Assembly: GCA_017613815.1 (NCBI GenBank)
Contig: JAGADB010000042.1
Location: 1 to 15,131, forward strand
Length of the DNA stretch: 15,131 nucleotides
Reading direction: 5' to 3'
Origin: Clostridia bacterium
GTDB taxonomy: Bacteria; Bacillota; Clostridia; Oscillospirales; CAG-382
Made by a program: the position numbers and the translations under genes. This document shows, piece after piece, positions 8,192-14,476 of the stretch; position 1 is the stretch's first letter, and each line of letters opens with the position of its first letter. Below the pieces are notes generated by a model. The model was not told the origin of the DNA, did not search any database, and saw only the letters and a program-made list of their open reading frames with translations.

Positions 8192-8973
8192 TTCTTTACC
8201 TCTTTATTTTCGGCGGAAAGTTGATTTATGAAGTTTTCCGCTTTTTCAAGTATCTTTTTGTCGTGCTTGAAATTGAGTGTCTTCATCGCTTCCTCATAAT
8301 TCAAAAGCCGGTATTCCGATATTTCCATAATGTCCATCTTTATGTCCTTAGGGTCGAATTTTGCGAGGAAATATATCGCTTTTTTCTTTATGAAGTTATT
8401 GATTTTATAGTTGTCGTATTCGCGGAAGCCGTCGATTATCTCGGTATGTATGCCGGTTTCCTCGTATATTTCGCGAAGCGCCGTCTCCTTTTCGGTCTCC
8501 CCGAATTCGACGTGCCCTTTCGGAAAGCCGATGTGTCCCGAAATATTCGTGATAAGTATGTACTTTCGCTCTCCCGGCACCTCGGTGTAAAGCACCGCGC
8601 CGCAGCTCTTTTCGTAATAGCACACGAAATCCGCCGAACCCTCGGGTATAAATCTGCTTACCATTTTTACGATATTCGGCTCGTAATATATGCTGTTTTC
8701 CTTTGCGGCGATGTATATGTCGTCCTTTGCGCCGCTCTTATCGTGCGCAAGCGCTATAATCTGCGCGTTGAATTTGTTTACCGGATATTTTTCGCCTATT
8801 AAAATTACTTCTTTTACGCCGACTTTGCCTATGACCGTATAGCCGAAATTCAGGTACCCCGCGAATTTTCCCTTCAAAAAAGTTCTGTATGATTTTTTTA
8901 CCGTGATAGTGCAAATTGTTCCGAGGACCTGTCTGGCATTGTTTTTCAGTGTGTAATCACCAAGCGCTGCCAT
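8188..8973 (-). CDS. Nudix hydrolase with an N-terminal pyrophosphatase-like domain
   Basis: The C-terminal half is a Nudix hydrolase, an enzyme class that cleaves nucleoside diphosphates linked to another moiety. A complete Nudix box, G153x5E159x7R167E168xxE171E172xG174, is visible, preceded by GFPKGHVEFGE, a wording common in Ap4A-hydrolase-like members. The N-terminal 110 residues (VLGTICTITV, NFGYTVIG, PVNKFNAQIIALAHDK) resemble the small clostridial family I inorganic pyrophosphatases as I remember them. The acidic metal-binding run is replaced by KVGVKEVILI, so this part is probably inactive (inference). The start chosen is the ATG at 8973, 7 nt after GGGAGA, giving 261 residues; an ATG at 9081 lies upstream of the promoter's -35 box and is rejected. 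The gene is the first of an operon with the dehydratase. Nudix call certain; substrate unknown. Confidence 0.9.
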   Translation of the reverse strand: MAALGDYTLKNNARQVLGTICTITVKKSYRTFLKGKFAGYLNFGYTVIGKVGVKEVILIGEKYPVNKFNAQIIALAHDKSGAKDDIYIAAKENSIYYEPNIVKMVSRFIPEGSADFVCYYEKSCGAVLYTEVPGERKYILITNISGHIGFPKGHVEFGETEKETALREIYEETGIHTEIIDGFREYDNYKINNFIKKKAIYFLAKFDPKDIKMDIMEISEYRLLNYEEAMKTLNFKHDKKILEKAENFINQLSAENKEVKK

Positions 8974-8980
8974 GAGTTCA

Positions 8981-8986
8981 TCTCCC
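8981..8986 (-). promoter_or_regulatory. Ribosome binding site fixing the Nudix start
   Basis: GGGAGA lies 7 nt before the ATG at 8973 and supports this start over the longer in-frame ATG at 9081, which has no comparable site and lies upstream of the predicted promoter. Confidence 0.8.
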
Positions 8987-9049
8987 AAATTATAAGAAAA
9001 CACCGCTTTTATGCACTTTTGGGCATAATGCGAGTATTGTATTGTTATT

Positions 9050-9078
9050 ATTATAACATAGTTTTCAATAAATTTCAA
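9050..9078 (-). promoter_or_regulatory. Promoter of the Nudix-dehydratase operon
   Basis: On the minus strand a -35 box TTGAAA (9073-9078) and a -10 box TATAAT (9050-9055) are spaced by 17 nt. The -10 is preceded by TGT, an extended -10. The predicted start near 9043 gives a leader of about 70 nt. It is divergent from the promoter at 9127-9155, the two -35 boxes being about 50 bp apart. Confidence 0.8.
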
Positions 9079-9111
9079 CATTTTATTTTTTATACCCGAA
9101 AAAAGCCCTAT

Positions 9112-9134
9112 TTTTTCAAATTCGTATTGAAAAA
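9112..9134. repeat. Perfect 8-bp inverted repeat over a -35 box (candidate operator)
   Basis: TTTTTCAA and TTGAAAAA are separated by 7 nt (ATTCGTA). The right arm contains the -35 hexamer of the forward promoter. The dyad is centred at 9123 in the divergent intergenic region. It could bind a repressor, but AT-rich sequence makes chance dyads more likely, so this is a candidate only. Confidence 0.4.
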
Positions 9135-9155
9135 TACAAGATTTTGAAGTATAAT
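9127..9155 (+). promoter_or_regulatory. Promoter of the GH99-like gene
   Basis: A -35 box TTGAAA (9127-9132) and a -10 box TATAAT (9150-9155) with a 17-nt spacer. The predicted start near 9162 leaves a leader of about 42 nt before the ATG at 9204. Confidence 0.8.
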
Positions 9156-9188
9156 ATTATTTAAGCAAAAAGTCATTATATTAAAAGC

Positions 9189-9197
9189 AAGGCGGTG
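9189..9197 (+). promoter_or_regulatory. Ribosome binding site fixing the GH99-like start
   Basis: AAGGCGGTG ends 6 nt before the ATG at 9204. A GTG at 9195 is in frame but is itself part of this Shine-Dalgarno-like sequence, so the ATG is preferred. Confidence 0.7.
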
Positions 9198-9203
9198 CAT
9201 AAA

Positions 9204-12185
9204 ATGTCAAAAAACGACAGAATAAAAGACGCGGTTTTCCTTGTTGACGACAACGTCAAGTACACTTCTTACCTCGGAAGACTGCAATTCTCCTCCTGGG
9301 ACATCGACACACGCGGATTCGTCGATCCGCAGATGAGAACGTCCCCCGGCATACTTCTCTCGACAGACGAGTCGAACGAGTACTCCGTTTCGGCAAAGCG
9401 TGAAATCGTTCCCTGCCGCGCGGGAAAGGTTTATTATCAGTGCACGTTCACTATTCATTCCGGCGACGGTCTTTATATAGAATTTTTCGACGCTTCGCAG
9501 AAAAAACGCATTCCCGCGTTTGAGTTAAGCGCAAGAGACGGCTATATTTTCGCCGGAGACCAGAAGCTTCCCGTTCTCTGCGAAAACAAGAGATACTATC
9601 TCAACATTAATTTCGACCTTGACAGAAAAAAGGCGGAGGTATTCTTTGACGAGGTTTCCTGCGGTATTTTCAAGCTTCAGGGAAAAGGTCTTTCGGCAAT
9701 AAAAGCGATAATTCCCTCATACAAAAAGTGCTGTGCGGTCATAAACCACACGCGCGTCTGGGTAAACTATCTGCTTATGGACAAATGCTACATCGACAAA
9801 GACGGACCGCTTGCGCCCCCGTGGAAGTTTTCGTCCAAAGGAAAGGCCGTTGCCGACAGAAGAAAGTATTATGAAGGACAGGACTTCTATACAAACGCAA
9901 TAGTTACGGTTGACGAAAAAAGCGCCGTTCTTTCGAGGCGTTTTGAAAAGACTTCCGGAAAAGTCTGCTTTGAAATAAAATATCTTCCGAAAAAAGACGG
10001 AATTTCGGCAATTTTCTCGCTTACGAGCGGTCTTTCAACACTTATAAGCGTCGAGGACAACGGAAACGCCCTCATAGCGAAGGAAACCGACGTCGTTCTT
10101 CGCACCCACCACGTAAACGTATGGCAGACGCTGAGAATTGAGGCAGACACCGACAGCGGACGCGCGCTTATAAAGCTCAACGGCAAAAAGTGCAGTTTTC
10201 TCGACTTCAAGGAAGGCAAAAAGGCCGACGGCATAAAGATAGAATTTTCCTGCCCCGGCGGCGGAGTGCTGAAATTCACAGACGTTTTGGTGTTCGTTAT
10301 TCAGCCCGAGCCGGAAGACTACGTTCCGGAGCCCGTTCTTCCCAAAAAGAAGGACTATGCGATAGGCATGAACATCTGCTCCATCTGGCGCGAAGGAAAC
10401 CAGTTCGGCTGGGACTGCATCTCGCCGTTCGAGGACCACGACAACTATCTCGGCTACTACGACGAAGGTCTTCCCGAGGTTGCCGACTGGGAAATCAAGT
10501 GGATGGCGGAGCACGGACTCGACTTTGAGCTTTACTGCTGGTACAACAACCAGGCAAACGCGCCGCTTCTCAACACGCCGCACAATTTTGCGCTCCACGA
10601 CGGACACTTCAACGCGAAATACGGCGACAAGATGAAGTTTGCGAGTATCTGGGAAGCAATGAACGGCGCGCCCGTTACGAGCGAGACGTTCAGAAACTAT
10701 ATTCTCCCCTACTGGATGGACCACTATTTCAGCGACAGCAGATATTTCACGGTTGACAACAAGGTTCTGGTTTCGGTATTCGGCTCCGCGTATCTCATAA
10801 GGCAGTTCGGCTCGCCCGCGGCGGTAAAAGCGGAATTCGACTATTTAAGAGAAGCCGTTAAAACATTAGGTTACGACGGCGCGGTATTCATCTCCTGCGG
10901 AGATCCTTCTAAATTTATCGCAGACTGCGGATTTGACGCCGTTCACGCTTACAGCTGGGGCTATCTCGGCTACAGTCCGCGCTACAACAAGGAGCGCATG
11001 CTGGAAGGCATAAACAGACACGTTATGCACGTTATCCCCACCGTTTCGGTCGGCTTCAACTCTATAGGCTGGAACGTTCCGAGAACGCCTATGATGAAGC
11101 CTGCGGATATGGGAGACGTGCTTGAATGGATAAAGAGCGACGCGCTTCCGAAGGAAAGCGACGAGCCCTGGAAGAAGAAGCTCGTTATGTTCTCCACCTG
11201 GAACGAGTACGGCGAGGGCACCTACATCTGCCCCACGAACGAATGCGGATTCGGATATCTCGACGAGATGAGAAAAGCTTTCACCTACGAAAGAGAGCCG
11301 CACACCGACGTACGTCCCGACGAAAAGCAACTTCGGCGCACAGGCTATCTCTATCCGAAAGGAAGAGGTCTTTTGAAGCCCATGCAGCTTGACGAATCTG
11401 TTTACGAAAAATCCGTGCCCGTTTACACGTTTGATATGAGCGTCGACGCCTGGGAGCCGCAGAACGGTCTTGAAATATCTTTTGAAGACGGAAAGCTCTG
11501 CGGAAAGACCGTCCGTCCCGACCCGCAGATAATATACAAGCCTGAGCTCAACGTCGACTTGTCCGACGTTACGGCGGTACGCGTAAAGATGAAAGCCGAA
11601 ACCGACTCGCACGGACTTGCGTTCACGACGGTATTCTTTACGACAGACCTGCCGAACGAAAACGAGTGGACCGAGGCCAAGGGCGTAAGTCTTGCCGTCG
11701 ACAACGACGGATTAAAGGAATACGTCTTCAAGGCGAACAGGGCTTACGCATGGAAAGGCAAGCTTACGGGCATACGCATTGACCCGACGAACTACGGCGG
11801 AAGCTTTGAAATAGAAAAGGTCGAGCTTCTTTCAAATCCCGACGTTCCGAAGGTATTTATTGACGGAAACCGCATGCCTCTTCTCGTGCCGCCGGTAATC
11901 GAAGGCGATAACGCATACCTGCCCGTTGATTCGGCGTCGCTCAGAGCGCGCTTCTATCACGAATGGAACAAGGACACGCAGACGCTGCTTTTGGTTTACA
12001 AGGACAGCGAGATGCGCTTTACGGTAGGCGACAAGTTCTTTACGTTAAACTCAAAGAAGATAAACCTCGAGCGTGAAATAACGCGTTCCGACGGACTTCT
12101 GATGCTTCCGCTGAAAGAGCTTTCGGAAATCTGCGAATTTGAACTTTCGATAGACGGAAACGTTATCAACATCAAAAACAGTTAA
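9204..12185 (+). CDS. Modular GH99/WbsX-like protein with tandem jelly-roll modules and a copper-amine-oxidase-like C-terminal domain
   Basis: This 993-residue protein has a probable five-part layout. Two concanavalin-like beta modules come first (about 35-197 and 222-370), each with a GKV...DG...F pattern. A Pro/Glu/Lys linker follows (about 370-383), then a GH99/WbsX-like TIM-barrel domain (about 384-705, beginning YAIGMNICSIW). A carbohydrate-binding-like beta domain spans about 740-882 (LTGIRIDPTNYGGSFEIEKV). A copper-amine-oxidase N-terminal-like 'stalk' domain runs from about 884 to the end (VFIDGNRMPLLVPPVI). The barrel carries WNEYGEGTY, with E668 and E671 matching the ExxE pair that is catalytic in GH99 mannosidases, so activity on a glycan is plausible. 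WbsX relatives are known from O-antigen clusters. No signal peptide, transmembrane helix or sorting signal is visible, which is odd for such modules. The gene has its own promoter and a strong terminator. Domain family likely; substrate unknown. Confidence 0.85.
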   Translation: MSKNDRIKDAVFLVDDNVKYTSYLGRLQFSSWDIDTRGFVDPQMRTSPGILLSTDESNEYSVSAKREIVPCRAGKVYYQCTFTIHSGDGLYIEFFDASQKKRIPAFELSARDGYIFAGDQKLPVLCENKRYYLNINFDLDRKKAEVFFDEVSCGIFKLQGKGLSAIKAIIPSYKKCCAVINHTRVWVNYLLMDKCYIDKDGPLAPPWKFSSKGKAVADRRKYYEGQDFYTNAIVTVDEKSAVLSRRFEKTSGKVCFEIKYLPKKDGISAIFSLTSGLSTLISVEDNGNALIAKETDVVLRTHHVNVWQTLRIEADTDSGRALIKLNGKKCSFLDFKEGKKADGIKIEFSCPGGGVLKFTDVLVFVIQPEPEDYVPEPVLPKKKDYAIGMNICSIWREGNQFGWDCISPFEDHDNYLGYYDEGLPEVADWEIKWMAEHGLDFELYCWYNNQANAPLLNTPHNFALHDGHFNAKYGDKMKFASIWEAMNGAPVTSETFRNYILPYWMDHYFSDSRYFTVDNKVLVSVFGSAYLIRQFGSPAAVKAEFDYLREAVKTLGYDGAVFISCGDPSKFIADCGFDAVHAYSWGYLGYSPRYNKERMLEGINRHVMHVIPTVSVGFNSIGWNVPRTPMMKPADMGDVLEWIKSDALPKESDEPWKKKLVMFSTWNEYGEGTYICPTNECGFGYLDEMRKAFTYEREPHTDVRPDEKQLRRTGYLYPKGRGLLKPMQLDESVYEKSVPVYTFDMSVDAWEPQNGLEISFEDGKLCGKTVRPDPQIIYKPELNVDLSDVTAVRVKMKAETDSHGLAFTTVFFTTDLPNENEWTEAKGVSLAVDNDGLKEYVFKANRAYAWKGKLTGIRIDPTNYGGSFEIEKVELLSNPDVPKVFIDGNRMPLLVPPVIEGDNAYLPVDSASLRARFYHEWNKDTQTLLLVYKDSEMRFTVGDKFFTLNSKKINLEREITRSDGLLMLPLKELSEICEFELSIDGNVINIKNS

Positions 12186-12200
12186 ATAAAGGCATCACAA

Positions 12201-12226
12201 AACGGCTGTGCAAACAGCCGTTTTTT
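12201..12226. terminator. Bidirectional rho-independent terminator
   Basis: AACGGCTGT and ACAGCCGTT (12201-12209, 12214-12222) form a perfect 9-bp stem with a GCAA tetraloop on the plus strand. A T-run follows on the plus strand. On the minus strand the stem is followed by TTTTG, a shorter tract. It lies between the stops of the convergent GH99-like and ABC transporter genes and probably ends both transcripts. Confidence 0.9.
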
Positions 12227-12236
12227 ATATTCATTT

Positions 12237-13973
12237 TTATGCTTCGAGTATCTTTTTATCCTTTATCATAAGGTGTCTGTTGCATATTGCAAGCGCCGCT
12301 TTCTTATGCGTTACTATGATGCAGGTTCTGTCGGTAATGCTCTTTAAGTTTTCGAGCAGCGCCGCTTCGGTGTTTTCGTCGAGCGCGCTTGTCGCTTCGT
12401 CAAGCAGCAGTATCGGCGCTTTGCTGAGCAGCGCTCTTGCAACCGATACTCTCTGAATCTGTCCTTCCGAAAGTCCTATGCCGTTTTCGCCTATTACGGT
12501 ATCGATTCCCTCGGGAAGCTCGTCTATAAAGTCCTTTGCGCATGCGCAGAACAGCGCTTCCTTTATGTCGTCATCCGTAACGCTGCCCTCTTCCGCCATA
12601 AACAGAAGATTTTCCCTTATCGAGCCGGAAAACAGCATATTTCCCTGCGGAACGTATGCGAAAAGCTTTCTCGTGTCGCCGCTGAGGGCGGTTCTTTTGT
12701 CGCTTTTCTCCACGCATTCCGCTTTTCCCGATAGTTTCGGGTAAATATCGAGCAGCACCTTGAACAGCGTGCTCTTGCCTATTCCCGACATACCGGTTAT
12801 CGAGACGAAGTCGCCTTTTTTGATATGTACCGAACACTCGTCGAGCACCCTGTTGTCTCTGTCGTATTCAAACGTTACGTCGTCAATGTCTATTCTGTCG
12901 AGGTTCTTATAAAGTTCCTGACAGTCGACTCTCGAGGCAAAGTTCGTGGTGTCGTTGTCTAAGTTCTCGATTTCCATAAGCCTCTGCGCCGACGAGAGCG
13001 CCGAATAGTATCTCGGCATAATTCCCGACATATTCGCAAACGGCTGCTGAACCTGGTTTACGAGCTGTGTGAGAGCCGTCATTGTACCGAAGTCCATAGT
13101 TCCGTTGAAAAGGCATATTGCTCCGTAGCCTATCGCAAAAATGTGACCTATTCTTATTATCATTCTCGTGCCGAACATCTGCATTACTCCGAGGCGGGAT
13201 CTCGCCATTCTGAGTCTGTAATGTTCGTTCATTAGTTTTTCGGATTTCGCTTCCGAGTTTTCCTCGCAGGCAAAGGACTTGATTACCATAAGGTTTTCAA
13301 GCACTTCCTGCCAGAACGACCTCATTCTGCCGTCCGCCTGCTGCATTGAGCGGTGATAGTACTGGACTTTCGCTTTTACGAGCTTTGAAATTATGAATAC
13401 GCCTATTCCGCCTACCGTAAAGAACACGCCGAACTGCCATTTCATTATGATGAGCACCGTCATGGCAAAGACGAGTCTCACGGTCATCATAACGACCTGC
13501 GGCACTATCGACGTCGCGGCGTCGGAAATGACGCCCACGTCGCCCGTAAGTCTTGTTACGAGCTCTCCGGTATGGTACGCCTTGAGCTTCGGGTAGCTCT
13601 TTGTCATCATATCGCGGAAAACTCTGTTTCTGAACAGAATTTCTATTTTAGAGCGGCATTTCTCGTTCAGGTACTGCATGAGCGCGTTCGCTCCCAAAAG
13701 CACGAGCGCCACGGTGATGTATATGGCGAGAAACAGAAGCATTCTGTCTCTGTCCTTATCAACCGCGCTGTTGACTATTTCCTTCGAGAACAGCGCCGTT
13801 ACCGTTCCGAACAGCGCCCAGACCGCTTCTCCGATTATGATAAACACGATAAGCGGAATCATGGGCTTTATCGTCTGAAAAATCCATTTCAGCGCCTTGC
13901 GGTCGGCATTTTTATCCCTCTTTTTCTTGGCGTCGTAATTTCTGTCTATTCCTCTGTCAAATCCTCTGTTCAT
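12237..13973 (-). CDS. ABC exporter half-transporter (fused membrane and ATPase domains)
   Basis: Such half-transporters dimerise in the membrane and export lipids, peptides or drugs using ATP. The 578-residue protein has an N-terminal six-helix type membrane domain (about 35-300; hydrophobic segments near 38-60, 78-100, 158-200 and 270-290). An ATPase domain follows with Walker A GMSGIGKST (394-402), Q-loop YVPQGNMLFSGSIREN, signature LSEGQ (501-505), Walker B ILLLDEATSALDE (Asp525, Glu526) and the switch histidine H556 (VTHKK). All catalytic residues are present; only the signature deviates, LSEGQ instead of LSGGQ. The N-terminus is unusually charged (MNRGFDRGIDRNYDAKKKRDK). The start is 8 nt after the gerW-like stop and its GGGAG site (13977-13981) abuts that stop, so it belongs to the same operon. 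No partner half-transporter is adjacent, suggesting a homodimer or a partner elsewhere. Substrate unknown. Confidence 0.93.
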   Translation of the reverse strand: MNRGFDRGIDRNYDAKKKRDKNADRKALKWIFQTIKPMIPLIVFIIIGEAVWALFGTVTALFSKEIVNSAVDKDRDRMLLFLAIYITVALVLLGANALMQYLNEKCRSKIEILFRNRVFRDMMTKSYPKLKAYHTGELVTRLTGDVGVISDAATSIVPQVVMMTVRLVFAMTVLIIMKWQFGVFFTVGGIGVFIISKLVKAKVQYYHRSMQQADGRMRSFWQEVLENLMVIKSFACEENSEAKSEKLMNEHYRLRMARSRLGVMQMFGTRMIIRIGHIFAIGYGAICLFNGTMDFGTMTALTQLVNQVQQPFANMSGIMPRYYSALSSAQRLMEIENLDNDTTNFASRVDCQELYKNLDRIDIDDVTFEYDRDNRVLDECSVHIKKGDFVSITGMSGIGKSTLFKVLLDIYPKLSGKAECVEKSDKRTALSGDTRKLFAYVPQGNMLFSGSIRENLLFMAEEGSVTDDDIKEALFCACAKDFIDELPEGIDTVIGENGIGLSEGQIQRVSVARALLSKAPILLLDEATSALDENTEAALLENLKSITDRTCIIVTHKKAALAICNRHLMIKDKKILEA

Positions 13974-13981
13974 AGTCTCCC

Positions 13982-14476
13982 TTAATCTTCCTCGTCATCG
14001 TCGTCGTCTTCATCTTCGTCTTTTTCGTCGTTTTTCTTGTCTTTTTTCTTGTTTTTAAACAAATCCTTGACTTTTTCAATTATTTCCGGCGCCTTATCGA
14101 GCGCGCTGTCTATTCCGTTCGCGGCGCCCACTATCGCGGAGCTGAAATAGCCGGTGTTTTCTCCTATATTGAGAAGCTTTGCCTCTCCGTCGGCGGTGAT
14201 TATAAGAAACGCTACGGGTATTATGGATATTCCCGTTCCGCCGCCGCCCGTGAAATTGTCGCTTATAACTTTTTCCTCGTTTTCCTTTTTGTTCTGCTTT
14301 TTGTTTCCGTATTCCCCGCCGCCGAGCGCGGTTCCTACCGATATTCTGGAAACGGGAATTATGGTTACTCCGTCAATAAGCGTTATGGGGTCGCCGATTA
14401 CCGTTTTGGCGTCGGCTATGTCGGTTACCTGCTTTAACGTCTGTTTTATGATTTCACTCATTGACTGCTTTTCCAT
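13982..14476 (-). CDS. gerW: GerW/YtfJ family protein
   Basis: GerW (YtfJ) is a spore protein needed for normal germination in Bacillus subtilis; homologues also occur in non-spore-formers, where the role is unclear. The 164-residue protein shows the family hallmarks: TVIGDPITLIDGVTIIPVSRISVG (about 25-48), LGGGEYG (51-57) and TGGGGTGISIIPVAFLII (76-93). The C-terminal 25 residues are an extreme lysine-then-acidic tail (KKKDKKNDEK followed by a run of Asp and Glu), coded by a GAC/GAT/GAA-rich low-complexity stretch. The ATG at 14476 has AGGAGG 8 nt upstream (14485-14490); a second ATG at 14461 lacks a properly placed site. The start overlaps the end of the DUF2953 gene by 23 bp, and the ABC gene follows after 8 bp. 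Family call is strong; a role in sporulation is inferred. Confidence 0.9.
   Translation of the reverse strand: MEKQSMSEIIKQTLKQVTDIADAKTVIGDPITLIDGVTIIPVSRISVGTALGGGEYGNKKQNKKENEEKVISDNFTGGGGTGISIIPVAFLIITADGEAKLLNIGENTGYFSSAIVGAANGIDSALDKAPEIIEKVKDLFKNKKKDKKNDEKDEDEDDDDDEED

Noticed and set aside
8989..8994. TATAAT just upstream of the Nudix ribosome binding site as a -10 box
   Set aside because: It lies only a few bases from the ribosome binding site and has no matching -35 box; the promoter at 9050-9078 is much better.
8974..9081. Longer N-terminus of the Nudix protein starting at the ATG at 9081
   Set aside because: This start lies upstream of the -35 box of the predicted promoter, and the ATG at 8973 has a well-placed GGGAGA site.
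9195..9203. GTG start at 9195 for the GH99-like protein
   Set aside because: The GTG is part of the AAGGCGGTG ribosome binding site for the ATG at 9204.
10035..11612. Long minus-strand open frames (229 and 248 codons) inside the GH99-like gene
   Set aside because: They lack recognisable domains and ribosome binding sites and lie antisense to a clear coding sequence; they reflect codon bias of the real gene.
12459..12473. LSEGQ signature of the ABC protein as a sign of a dead ATPase site
   Set aside because: Only one residue differs from LSGGQ, and Walker A, Walker B glutamate and the switch histidine are all intact.
14459..14461. Alternative gerW-like start at the ATG at 14461
   Set aside because: The AGGAGG site is about 24 nt away from it but 8 nt from the ATG at 14476.
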